In this document: positions 46,901-59,100 of the stretch, piece after piece
Layout of the letters: every line of letters begins with the position of its first letter
Position numbering within the stretch: the stretch's first letter is position 1
NCBI GenBank assembly: GCA_963693305.1
Contig: OY855911.1
Coordinates: forward strand, 27,794,939 to 27,858,938
Length of the DNA: 64,000 nucleotides
DNA from: Meandrina meandrites
Lineage: Eukaryota > Cnidaria > Anthozoa > Scleractinia > Meandrinidae
Direction of reading: 5' to 3'
Notes under the pieces: generated by a model
Told to the model about the DNA's origin: nothing
Database searches by the model: none
The model's input: the letters and a program-made list of their open reading frames with translations, nothing else
Translations under genes and position numbers: made by a program

Positions 46901-49863
46901 CCCCCCCCCCCCCACCCCTATTGAAATTGCAATTAAGCTTCAGACATTTCCTTAACATTTTTGGCCTTTGAGATTCTCCCTATTCCTGGGAAGTTCCAAT
47001 CCCTTCTGTGGGCGGAGTATGGACATTTTCTGGTACCACACAACATACATAAGATGCTTGGTAAAAATATTGAAGATTAAGTTGCAACTCAGACTAGCCA
47101 GTCACCTATGGGGGCGGGGTGAGCAGGGGGGTTGAACCTCCCGCATCCCATACCTTTTACCAGTACTCCCAATTCCCACTCCTATTTGCAGTCGTTCCTG
47201 CTTCTTTAATTTGTGCCATTTCTATTGCAAAATTACAAAATGTTGCAAAATTTTTCTCAATTTCTCCCGGTTCCCGCCACCTTGGGAACCCTGCTTCCTG
47301 CCCTCCCTTCTCCTGCCTCCTGGGCTCCAGCCCTCCTGTCCCCCCACCCCTGCCATTGATTGTATGAGAAAAACTTGCAGCCATTTTGGAGCTCAGAATA
47401 AAATGCTCAGCAGGGATATTTGTACCTTATAATATTCTTGAGCTTTCTCTTTTCCAATTTCTTTTAATACTCTATCTGCTTGCAACATCCAGTTTGGATT
47501 ATTAAACCCTTCAATCATACACACTGCTGTAAGATCTTCAAATGGAAAAAATCATGATTAATATAATTATACAAACAATTACAAAAAAACCTCGAGATCA
47601 TAATCATTACGACAAATATTCTGAGCTGAATTTTTTTACAGCATTGCACATCGTGTTTTCAACTTGCTTCTTGGAGTTTGGAAATGTGATGAAACACTCT
47701 CTTCAATGTTTGATAAATTACACACAAAATTATGCACATCACTCAAGAAAGGGCAGTTTAAAGTACCTTGAAGACATTCTTCCTTCTTGTCAAGTTTTTC
47801 ATAAGCTCGTGCTCGCTTCATGAAAGCTTTGGAGTATTTCTTGTTGAGTTCTATGGCTGAAAGCAGATCAGGATGATATATGACATAATCAGTGGATAAT
47901 TGTGATTGTAAACCCAAAGAACATAAAAGCCACTATGACAACAATATCTAACCAACTTCTAACCTTTAGTAGCATCAGCAAGCACTTGCTCATAGTTTTT
48001 CTATCATAATGATAAAAAGATATCAGACGTCGCAAATTAAAATAGCATAACAAACTGGTTTATGGTTTACTGGTTTTTTTTGGACAAATCTTGATCAGGA
48101 TCCAAGATCACTCAGATCATGGTACATCAAAAAACTGATGAATCCACTCTAGGCGATGATTCATCCGTTCCTTTGATGCAGAATTATCTGGATCACTGAC
48201 CCTGTTCCAGATCATCATGAAGGATTACACTCTTAGATACAATGATTCTTTTAAAGCTAACTGAGCCATGGTAACATGGTGTTACATTGGCATTACATTA
48301 CATTACAAAGACACATCTGGTTGACCAGATATGTCTGCATAATGTAGAAGGGGATGATGGAGGACTGGATATGTGTCTACATAGGGGTGACGGCAAGGAT
48401 GAAGGTGAGGGTAGGCAGGAGGGTGATGGTGATGGTGAGAGTGATGGCGAGGGTAATTGTGAGGGAGGGGGTGAGGATGAGGACAAGGGTAAGGGCGATG
48501 ATGATCTAATAATGGTGGGGGTAATTATAAGAGTGATGGTGCGGCAAGGGCAAGGGCAAGGGCAAGAGGAAACCTAAAACAGAAGACACTTGTGTTGATC
48601 ACCTGCTGTTCATATGCTGCTGCCCTGTTTTGATAGTATGTTGCTAGTTCAGTCTTGTTATCTTCAGGACAAAGGTCAATGGCTTCTGTATAGCATTTAA
48701 TGGCTTGCTCAAATTTTCCACCTTTGAAGTATTTGTTGCCCCTTAGCTTGATAGCTTGAGCTCGTGCTGCGGGGGTCTGCAATCAAAATAACAAAAACTT
48801 ACTTAGCCATCCCAGTCCAAAACGTGATATATTGATTCTTGTTACTGATGAATGTAGATTTAGAAAATGAAATAAATTGAAATCCCCAGTCAGGGCTTGG
48901 AAAAAAGTTTGAATTCTAGCTTGCTCATGGAACAGGCTTTTCTTGAATTTTACCCAGAGCCCATGTCCACAGCAGTTGCATGCTTGCCTTCTTTGGTCAA
49001 TGGATGACTTGCTTGGACCCTGGCCTATTACGCGAACATAAGTTACTTGTATGACAAAAGAAAATTACTTGTCCAAGGTGGTTCATCATTGCAGTTACAC
49101 TAAATGGTGGACCATGATCAGTTGGAAGGTCAGAGTCAAATTAAATACAGAACCTCTAAAATTTCAAAGCTACAAATCTTGGTTTTGTGCTTGATAGGTT
49201 TCGAAGGTCCAGCCCCTGGCCTTTACTCTAAAATAAAAGCATTTGCAACGAAAACAACTATACAAAGTAACCATCTAAAAAAAATAGTGGTGAACTGTAG
49301 ATTATTGTATAAATTTATAGTTGAAATTGAAATTTGGCTTAAGTGTAGGGGAGGGGGGGTATTGATTGTCTACAGCAGGGGCGGATGCAGAAAAATCAGA
49401 AAGAGGGGACGAAAAAAAATTCAGCGAGAGCCCCATACCCATAACACAAACCTGATTCCACAATACGGCTCAAAAGACAGCTGGTTACAATAGTTTTTGG
49501 AATCAATCTAAGGAAAAGGGAAGGGGGGCAGCGCCCTCGGCCCTCCCCCCAAATCCCCCCTACGCGTAGAAGGACCCTGCAGGGGTCAGGTGAAGATTTA
49601 AAATCTTAATTATTTTTTTCGCACATTACCAAGTTTTCCTCAGACACGTCATCGCTTTGAGGAGCTTCACTTTCAGGCACTTCACTTTTGCTGGCAGACG
49701 TTTTATCGCCCTTCGTCCCTTTTTCCGCATCTTGATCCTCGGACGTGTGCGAGGACTTCCAGTAGTAAAGCGCACCTAAAATGCAAGCCGCGGCTACGGG
49801 CGCCCCGATGAGGGCTGCGATCTGCCATTTGGTAAGGCCTCCACCCGATTCTTGCGTACTCAT
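40920..49863 (-). CDS. TOMM70: Mitochondrial import receptor subunit TOM70
   Basis: Thirteen exons: 49863-49630, 48776-48603, 48000-47964, 47856-47767, 47535-47426, 46627-46564, 45370-45242, 44192-44062, 43883-43749, 43026-42802, 42187-42090, 41660-41538 and 41085-40920. All are GT-AG, in phase, and sum to 1716 bases (571 residues plus stop). The N-terminus has a membrane anchor (WQIAALIGAPVAAACILGAL, about residues 12-31), a charged linker, and then the clamp TPRs (KLRGNKYFKGGKFEQAIKCY, TYYQNRAAAYEQ, KAFMKRARAYEKLDKKEECL). Further TPRs follow (IKRGSMQLQ, DIYHHRGQ) and the C-terminus ends ETLGLTPPTLPFMS, like vertebrate KKYGLKPPTL. The protein docks Hsp70/Hsp90-bound preproteins on the outer mitochondrial membrane. 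I chose the ATG at 49863 because it places the anchor at the usual distance; the frame is open up to an ATG at 50025. Confidence 0.95.
41340..41465 (+). mobile_element. Decayed SINE (family 2) in TOMM70 intron 12
   Basis: CACCAATGTCGCCCGAGTTC, a B-box-like GAGTTCGAATCACGG and TGTGAGTTGAATTTGCTGG parallel the family 2 copies at 26866-27045 and 51292-51515. The A-box half is hard to see. Confidence 0.55.
43270..43460 (+). mobile_element. Decayed SINE (family 1) in TOMM70 intron 9
   Basis: A degenerate tRNA-like head (GGATAGTGTGCTGGACTCTG, TTTCAAGCCCTGGCC) is followed by GTATAAATGGGTGCGGC and TAGTATTCCATCCAGGG. The order is the same as in the SINE at 18866-19320. Confidence 0.65.
44279..44381. 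mobile_element. Near-perfect palindromic MITE in TOMM70 intron 7
   Basis: Two 51-base arms (AAAGCCCAAAAATAATGGTT, then GAACTGCACTGAACGAATAA, and their complements) meet almost without a loop. I count about one mismatch, so it is probably young. Confidence 0.85.
45517..46370. mobile_element. Large inverted repeat in TOMM70 intron 6 with exon-like sequence in both arms
   Basis: Arms of about 250 bases (45517-45765 and 46121-46370) are close inverted copies separated by about 355 bases. Each arm contains a start codon followed by a short open frame (MYPIWLYNRLKETT) ending at a strong donor, ACAG/GTAAGT. On the minus strand this mini-exon (45662-45620) would join TOMM70 exon 7 in frame. No transposase or clear target duplication is seen. 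Confidence 0.75.
47670..47735. repeat. Single arm of a TTTGGAAATGTGATG(A/G)AACACTCT repeat
   Basis: This stretch in TOMM70 intron 4 matches one arm of the hairpin element at 52988-53131 (TTTGGAAATGTGATGAAACA). It is a solo arm or a decayed copy. Confidence 0.6.
48385..48575. repeat. Purine-rich GGTGATGGTGA low-complexity tract in TOMM70 intron 2
   Basis: Irregular hexamer-like repeats (GGTGATGGTGATGGTGAGAG and relatives) end with GGGCAA repeats only about 30 bases from the donor of exon 2. Open frames on both strands here are a by-product of the composition. Confidence 0.8.
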
Positions 49864-50114
49864 GATCAACTGTTCGAAAAAGACTTGATTTTTCAGACTT
49901 GTTCGATGATCGATCTCATGCACTCTTCGGAGCCATATTGGATTTTTGCGCACGTGTGTCCTGGTGTGTCTTTTGCGCATAACTTGGGAGTGAACTGACT
50001 GACTTACAAATAGTGTGGGCTCCAAACTAATGAGAGGTTACCAAGGAACAAGATGGCAGAAGGACAGCCGAGATGCAGCTTGCGTCTTTTATGAGAAGTT
50101 TTTCGTTAATCTAG
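49864..50114. promoter_or_regulatory. Head-to-head TOMM70 / ZC3H13 promoter region
   Basis: Only 251 bases separate the two start codons, on opposite strands. A YY1-like AACAAGATGGCAGAAGG lies at about 50046-50062, and no TATA box is evident. This layout is typical of shared bidirectional promoters of housekeeping genes. Part of the region must be 5' leader of one or both genes. Confidence 0.65.
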
Positions 50115-53100
50115 ATGTCTGGGACACGTTTGACGCGCAAAGTAACGGTAGAAGGCAGTAAAAAGGCTCCAGAGGCAAGTGGACAGAGTTCAGGTTCGAG
50201 CTCTGGAACGAGACGGAGTGTTTTTGATAGACTGGGCCCTGGAACAAGCGAAGTAAGTGACATAAATTTCAAGGAAATTGACATCGTACTTGGTTTCTTT
50301 CGTTGTTGACAAAAGGTTCGCATTGGTCGCTTGTATCGATGCGAAAAAAAATCTGTTCACATTTATGGAAAGCATTAAAACATTTCGAAACAAAAACTCT
50401 AGGGATAAAGAAACAATGTTTTCGGAATTTTGACTCACGCTTCCATGACGCGACTATTTATTGTTACTGGGGATATTATAAAGTAAAGTTAATACCAAAA
50501 TACCTTGTAGAAACACCAGTTTCTCCAAGAGTCAGAGTATCAGAAAAGTATATTATATATTGTTTTAATTTATAGAGTCACTGATTTTAAAATCGATTTC
50601 CACTTTGCTTTTGGTGAGTATTAAGTTTATGGAGTTAAATACATGGTGCATACCTTATACGTTGTGGTTCAATTTTAAATTTGGTATTTTCCATTGTTCT
50701 GTTTTATGACAGTGAATAATGGAAAATAGCAGATTGTACCAAGGGTAAAATTGAACCACAACATGTACCTGTAGTTTAGGCTCAAGCCAAATATTGAACT
50801 TCTCTTTAGTCAAACTTATTAAATAATTTAATACTGTAAGTTCATTTGAATCTTTTTGTAGCGATCAAGAATCAGGGAGCCATATCCTCCTGAGAAATGC
50901 AGGAACTGGCTGCGGGATGGCAGATGTCAGTTTGGAAGAAACTGTAAATTTCTTCATGGGCCTTTTAGCGAGCCAAAACAGAGAACGAAGAGTGTGAGAA
51001 GCATTGTGAGAAGTGATGTTGACAGGTACATTTGTATGATCCATATGTATGTTGCAGTTAATTTTGTTATTCTTCCTTTGTTTTTGGGTATGGTAATGTA
51101 TGATAATGAGTTAAAAACAAAGGAAGAATAAAATTTAACTGAAGAAAAAAATTAACCGCAACATATGCATAAAATAGAAATATTCAGTCCACCCTTTCAT
51201 TGCTCAAAAAGTGTTGTCTGGTCATATGGGACAAGTAAGATTTTCCTGCTGCACCAGCAACTCTACATTCTCACTTGCCTGATCAGAATCAGGGGAGGGG
51301 GGATAGCACAGTGGTGAGAGCACCACCAATGTCACCTGGGTTGGATTTCTGGACCCATTGTCATATGTGGGTTGAGACTGTTGTTGGTTCTCGTCCCCGC
51401 TCCAAGGTTTCTTTTCCAGCTTCTCCAGTTTTCCTCCCTCCACAAAAACCAACACTTCTAAATTCCAATTCCATCAGGGAACAGTGGATGAAGAGCCACT
51501 TCATGAACATGCCACTGCAAGGTCCCATTAAGTTTTGAGTCATGATTTTCAGGGTTCAAAATAGCAAATTATCAGCCAACTGAATCAAAGTCATCATGAT
51601 ATTATATTAAGCATTTCATATCAGACAATAAAGCGGCCAAGAATTGTTTGAAAAGCTTTTTGAAAAAGTTTGGAAATGAGTAGAATGAGTAGAAAAAGGT
51701 TTGGAAATTTAAAGTGCACTGCAAAAATGTTGAAATGGAGAATTCTTGCTCACCATAACTGACCAACTCTTTTACATGTTTGTTCAAGTGTGATCAAGAT
51801 TTATTTTTCACATAAACTTGTTCAATGCCAGTTGTTGAGCCTTTCACTCATTCAAATTAAAGCCAGCTTTGTATTCACATTGCTCGACAGAATGGATTTC
51901 CCATGTTTGTGAGTAAAGAAGCATGATGGTTAGTCTAGACTAAGTTGCATATTTTACTTTTGAACAAACACCAAGAAAAGAGAGCCATTCATGCTGGTTT
52001 GTTTGGAAGGAATTATTGCAACAAGCATGCTTTAATTAAAATGAAGATTCTGATGCTGACATTTAGTAGTTCAAAGCATTCAATATGTGCACAATTTTTT
52101 TAAAATCAGTTTATAATTTCAAGGTTTCTCAAAGAAGAAAGTGAAATTTCAATTCAGGTAGATTTTGGTCACACGACAGGCAATGGGTTCTTGGCAGATT
52201 ATTGTTAAACCCATCAACAATAGAGGAGTGTGGGGGAGGTGCCTGAAAACTCAGTGAGAGCTGCCAGCAAGCACGTCAGGTGACCATGACAGCCCTAAGA
52301 GTGGCAGCCACCACCAGGCACCATCACACTGAGAGAACCCAGGGGAAAGGCATTGCTACTGACCAATACTTACCAAAAGGGATGGATGAATGACCACGTG
52401 AACGAATGACCACGTGAACGAAAGTAGCTTGACCTCGACTGGATAACTGTAAATTTTCTGAGGCCCTGAATAAGCCCAAGGGCCACCCTGATCTTACAAA
52501 TGGGACTGCTGGCCAGCATTGTCTTGAGTTTAACCTTGCCCAAATTACATTTAGCCCCATTTAATTAGTCTATCAGTACACACACGCAAATCACGGAAAG
52601 TGACAGCCAGATAAAAAAAAGCCTCTAGAGGAATTTGACAGTCCCTTTTTTGTACTAGGCCACTAAATTCAATGAAATTGTCCTGACTGGCTACAGCTCT
52701 CATATACTATCTAGCTCACAAGAAGAGGGAACAGGCATTATCTAAGTAACATGTATATTGAAGTATGTAGAAATAGTTGATCACTAGTTGCAGTAAAAGG
52801 ATTTTAATCTAATAAGGATTTTAATAACAATGTTTTTTTTTTCTTTTTATGTGTGTGGGTGATGCTTGTGTTGATGTATACAGATCAGATGAAAGAGGTA
52901 TGGTTTAATCACTCTGTGTTATGCTGTAAAATAATGTGTTATGTATATGTAGCAGTAGCATGCAGTGGGGCTGTTGATGTTAAGGTGATGTATCAAACAC
53001 AGAGAGAGTGTTTCATCACATTTCCAAACACTGAGAAGAGAATTGAAAATAAAATGTGCAGTGCTCAGAGTATTTTTGACGAACTTCAAGGTGTTTGGAA

Positions 53101-56100
53101 ATGTGATGGAACACTCTTTTGAGTGTTTGATATATCTTCTCAATTGAAACTAAAACTATGGAGAAAATAGAGAACTAAAATCATAAAATCTATGCTATTT
53201 CAGAAGACATATAATTATAAACCACTGTCGTGGCTCTGATTTCTTTACGAGTTTGAGGATAAATGTTCAAGGTGGCCATACATAACATTGTTTGTACACT
53301 GAGTATTTTTTCTCCACTGATTCAGCCACTTTTTTACAAAAGATGTTTAAACATGCAGCACTATTGATTAATATATAATGATCATAAGAATTTATGGCAG
53401 CGAAGTGATGCGGTTGCTATAAAACAAAACAAAAATATACACATTACAACCGAATACAAATGAAAAGAAATTGACAAGAAAATAAAACAAATGTAAGAGA
53501 AAGATACTTACAAACGCTGTATGGGAGGAGCACAAAGCAAATGAAAACACAAAAGAATGATGCAAATGGTAAGAACAGTGCAGAACTTGAGACTGAATGA
53601 AAAAGTAACAACAAAAGTTACACAAACAATGATAAAAATAAAAGCAAAATATGCAGAAAATAATCCAGTAAAATATAAATTACATGTATGAATGTCAAAA
53701 AAAGGAATGCAGCAGCAACAGTTTGTTGTGGATCTTTTCTTAGATGATGGGACTATGGGTGGTCGAACTCGAAGTCTTGACAGCTTAGAACCCGACGATG
53801 ACGAAGAAAGGGAAATTCCAATTAAAAAGAAGAAACACAGATCATTTGAGGAATCCGACGACGCCAGCAAGAAGAGTGAGAAGGTTAAAAGAAGGCAGCA
53901 CGTTGAGAAAGACTCATCTGAAGGTGAGAGTGTGAGGACTGGCATCAGAAATTTCGGTACCATGAATTTAAAGTGAGAGCTGTCTTTCATGTGGGCTTGA
54001 GCTGGGTTGTCACTCAAATCAAGTAGAGAGGAGTGTTGCGTGACAACTCAAACAACGGATGAGGATGAGGCTACCCTTGGGAAAAAAGGCCGTTTAGAAA
54101 GGTCACGTTATTTCAATGCAAAATAGCATGAAAAGCAATCACGCAATCACATGAAGACGACAATAAACCTGTGTTTGAAAGATTTTATCTGGGCTTGTTC
54201 AAAACAAAGCCAAACTTTGTATTTTAAATTCTTTCCGACCGCTAAATGGGGGCAAAAACAATAGAAGAACGCTCATCGGGACGGCCAAAAGGTGACCGCA
54301 GCTGCTTAATAGAGGTGGCCACTTTCTTCTTAGTTCCTTGCCCCCAGGTGGGGGATAGGGCCGGGGTGGCCACTTTATAGGAGTTTTATTTACTTTATGG
54401 CTGGGACTCGGCTCTATTTCATTAAAGAATTGTATTTTTGCTTTATTTTTTTTTTCAAATCAGACGAGGAAGAGGATGAAGATGAACAGAGGAAACGTAA
54501 AAGGAAAGTGAAAAAGCGACAACTCAGCGGTGGTGTTGTCATCACCAAGGCCCTTAGTCCGGAACAGGAGGAGAGAGACTGGGGAGATGAGGAGTATGAG
54601 GAAGAGCGAAGCGATTTGGACTGGGAAGAACGGGGAGAGTTGGACTTCGAACGCCAGTTGAATTTAGAAAAACGAAGACAAGATCTACAGCGGCAACTGG
54701 CTCTTATGGATGAGGAGGAAGCGGCGAGGGAGAAAGCCGACAGGAAGGTCAAAGATGTGAAGAAGGAAAAAGACGAAGAACCAAAACCAGTGATTCCCGT
54801 GGTGCATAGCAAACTGCATCCAGAAAAGTCATCCGTGTCCCCTGGGGACGAGTTCTCGCCAGTCTCCTCGCAGTCGACTCCTAAGAAAAAGAAGAAAAAG
54901 TCGGATGGCGAACCGAAGAAGGTGAAGACGAAACGCAAGTTGTCGCCGTCGGCTAAGGAAGTAAAAAAACGGAAAAGTGTCAAGCAAGTTTCTGAAGGTT
55001 TGGAGAGTGGCGTTATGGACGAAAGAGCTCGAAAGCTGCCAGATTTGCCACCGGACAGGTCAAAAGTGATAGGCGCTCGTGCTCAGCATGAGTTTGAAGT
55101 GAGCAGTGAAGAAAAGCCACGCGTTACCAAGAAGAAACAATTGAAGGCTAAACCAAAGGAAAGTCACTTCGGGGATGCTTATTTAAGTCCCTCGGGTCCC
55201 TCGGGACTCGGACCCCCGGGAACTCCACCAAGGGAGGAAATCCCGCGTGACAAGAGGTCGTTCACTCCTGAAGAACAAAGGCCCCCAGTGGAAAAGATAC
55301 GTCGAAGAACTGCTTTGTCTTCTCCCGAAGGCTCCGACTCCCCGGCTCTTCGTTATGCGAGCGAGAGCAGAACTCGTAGGGTCACAGACCCCTCCGAGGA
55401 GGGGAGTCCCCGGAAACCTGTCCGTGAAGTGCACGGTGCCGGGCCGCCCGGGGAAGCGGAATATAAAACAAAGACAAAAGGGTACGACAAGCGTTATATA
55501 TCAGAAGGGTCGCCAACTACTCCAGAGCACGGCCGTAGGGCGGTGGTAAAAGATACGCGGCATGTTGAGGAAGGCAGGGCTGGGAGAAGAAAGAAAATGG
55601 TGGAAGAAGAACCACCCCGCAGCCCATCCCCCGAGGATATCCCCGCGCGGGGCCCGGTGACACCACCTGAGGAACAGCGAAGGCATAGGACCCCACCACC
55701 TAGGGGAGATAGACGTGGACCACAAACTCCGCCGGGTGAACCTGATTTTGATAGCGGAGCACCGAAGCAAACGGCAAGCGATCGAGCCCCGCTCCGCCGT
55801 CGGGGACCGTATACTCCGCCGCCCCCAGCCACTCCCCCCGTGCGAACTAGAGGTGACAAAAATCGCGAGGAATTTTATGAGGGGAGATCTGAGACGGTAC
55901 CGTATCGGGATGAAGGTGTCCCATCGCGGAGTAAGGAGCGGGGTGAACGTGAAACTCGATATTCGAAGCAGAGAGGTGAAGATGGTGTAGACGAGGTATC
56001 GCGAGGAAGTAGAGGGCATCCTCAGGTAGACGAAGGTTATCCGAGGAGCCGAACTCGGGACGAAGACCTTGGCAGAGGTCGACATCGCGAGGATCGCCAA

Positions 56101-59100
56101 GACGAATATCATCGAGGTCGCCCGAAGGACGAGCGTGCAGACGAGTTTCACCGAATGCGAGATCGTGAACCGGAACGAAGCGATGACCATCACCGAAGCC
56201 GGGGCGAAGAGCCCCGAGGCGACGAACTCCCGCGGAGAAAACAAGAAGGAGACGACGAATATCTTCGGCGAAGAGATGAACGGGATGACGACCATTTACG
56301 TTCGCGGAATCGGGAGCCGGAGAAAGACGACGAACGCTCGCGACGAAGAGACGAGCGAAGTGACGAACATCAGCGAGGGCGTGTTCGTGAAGAGCACGAC
56401 GATGATATGCAGAGGTCCCGAGGCGGACGTGATTTTCCGAGACGGCAGTTTGAAGGAGGAGACGAAAGACATTGGGAAGGACGCGGTGAGAGAGACGCTA
56501 GAGAAGTTCAGTTTGGAGATCGGGACAGACGGCGGCCTGATATTCCCCGGCAAGACATGCCAGACAAGTAGGTTTTATCTCTAACTTATCTTTACACTAC
56601 ATATCTGTGTTATCGAGACCTCGTTCTGCAGCAGTTTGAGGACCACACAAGTGGTCATAACAAGTATACCCAGACAGTACCCACTATGCCCCCCAAAAAA
56701 CTGTTCTTCTTCTTTTCACCTTTCACCTCGGCTACCCCCTCCCCCTCCCCCCTTGCTACACCACCTTCAAAGATAGTGTCTTGCTTTCATGCTCCTCACT
56801 CTACCGTCAGTGAAGACTACGAACAAAGATACTAACCTCCTCTGTGTGTTGCTTTTTATATGCATCGGAAAAATGACTTTTAATATCGTGACAACGCGCC
56901 TTTAAGCCCTGCTCAGATAAACTGCGCGCTCGTGATATTCGCTAAGAATTGAAGAAATCCCTTCTCGAGACTCCAGCGTTCTTGTTTGATACAGCCAAAA
57001 GCGCATCTAAAACAGAAAATTTTCATGTTCTTAGCCGCAGCCGTGAAAGACCTGGCGAGAGGCCACGGGACAGAGAAGGTCGCCATCTACCTCCCGGACC
57101 TGACTATCACAGACGCACGTCCCCAATCCCCCACGGGCCGCGACGATCATCCCCACCCCACGGACCCCCGAGGGGTCCGCATCGCTTCGAGGAGCGAAGA
57201 CGTAGTTTATCTCCCGGAGGTCGCAGAGACGAAAGTTATCGCCCTGGTCCTCCCAGAGACCAAGGGGGATATGGCATGGGACGGGAGCCAGTGCGTGGGA
57301 GGGGTGGGTACTCCGCACCTTTCGATAACCGTGGCCGACCTATGGAGGGTCGACGTAGAAACTCACCCCCTCCTAGACAGTACGTGGAACGTGGCAGAGG
57401 TGCACCCCGAGGGAGGGGAGGTAGAGGTAGGTGCAAATTTAAATTTTATAATTATAATTTAAATTTTATATCTTTTTTAGCTTCAATAACAGCGCGCGCG
57501 GTTCTTTCCCGTTCGGGAGATGTTCGAGCAATAACAATTCACAGACAAAAATCGGTGTGGAATATTCTGGGTCGGGTCGCTTCGTCTCTTTTGGTCGCTT
57601 GACTTGTCTTTCTTGATTTTAGTAGCACATTAAAGTATGTTGTTTTTCGAGGCTAGGACAAGGTTATAGGGAAAGCAGATTTGGCTATACAGGGTTTCAT
57701 GTTTTTAGCTTGCGGGACAGTGTATGTGAAACAAAATATTTCAAAAACCCACCATACAGTATTTTCTCGATCAAACGCTGGACCCCGATTAACTCCGTAT
57801 AAACGCCGGGTCAAAACTGCTAGTTTTCAAATAGACGCCAGGGTTTGATCGAGATCGGGGTTTATTTGCGATCGAGCTGGCAAGTAAGTGTAAATTTTCT
57901 TGAGTGGCACTGCTACAACGTACGAGTGCGGTATGCTACTTTGGTAACTGTATTGTTTTTGTTCTGTTTGTCACAAATCCTGATTGCTGTAACTGCTGTA
58001 ACTTCTGGTAATAATCATCTAGGAGACCCAGGGCTGTTGGGCTGGGACGATGGGAAAATCGTCCTGCCTTGACAAACTGCCCCTGGGGCTCGGGGGCCTG
58101 AAAAACATCACAGAAAATTCCACTTCGTTTATAAACGCCGACTTCAAATAAACGCCGGATCCACCAAGCCAAGTTTGAAATAAACTTGGAGCGTGTAGCA
58201 AAGACCGCAACTATCCGTAGACTAATTAGTTGGTTTTTACATGACATGGCCGAGTACTTGAACTCGGGACTACTGCGTGAGAGAAAATCTAAGTAGAGAC
58301 AGCTTGGAGACTAAGGGATTGCAGAGGCGGCGCCCTATCTACTTGGCCACACTGCTTCCCTTCCTTTGATCACCTGGAAATCAAATAATACGTATGTCAT
58401 TGCACGCAGGTGGCAGAGGCTTCCCCGACAGAAGTAGACCGCCAGGGGACCGGTACCAAGACTCTCCTCGCGACAGAGGAGCACCATGGGATCAGGAACG
58501 CCGTCGTGAAAGGGATCATCCACGTGATCGGGGCCGGCCGCACGACGAATCACGTGACAGGGACAGACGTCCGAGAGGAGAGATGTCCCCGGGCCGGGGT
58601 CCCAGACACTGGGAAGACAGGAAGGGCGGTGAGTTTGCATTGATGCGCTTGTCCGTAGATGCTCAGTGGAATAAGGGCAGTTTGTTCGTCGCTTTTCGTT
58701 GTAAAATCGGAAGAGTTTCGGGTTTTTATAGCCAATCAGAAAGTTAAACGGGTTTTTGCGAGGAAACCAAATGCTGTCGGGTCAGCATCGAGCTATAAGA
58801 AGTCGTGTAAGCCCAAATAGACCAAAAACAACTAAACAATTATTACCTATTTGAGCCTCAACTGCCAATAACTAATTTATTTCACGGCGAAACTGATCAA
58901 TCAGGTTAACATGATCAGTAGACCAACAGATTCATTTGACTGTTAAGATGACTTTCGCTCAAGTTGTCGGTACCTCAATCAAAAACAAAAGTCCTTGCAA
59001 AGACTTCAGTAACCGGAACGATCACACTAGGTGTAAAACTCTTTTTCTTGCTAAAGGTTTAGTAGCCAAAGGGCATTGTGTTCTCTTTGTGGTTCTTCCC

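Noticed and set aside
48287..48577. 96-residue Asp/Gly/Glu-rich frame in TOMM70 intron 2
   Set aside because: It arises from the GGTGAT low-complexity tract.
55501..56295. 264-residue minus-strand open frame
   Set aside because: It is antisense to the RE/RD-rich exon 5 of ZC3H13; biased codon composition removes stops in other frames.
56069..56584. 171-residue plus-strand open frame in another frame of ZC3H13 exon 5
   Set aside because: It is a shadow of the GACGAA/CGAGAT-rich exon. The main frame is continuous and conserved with other ZC3H13 proteins.
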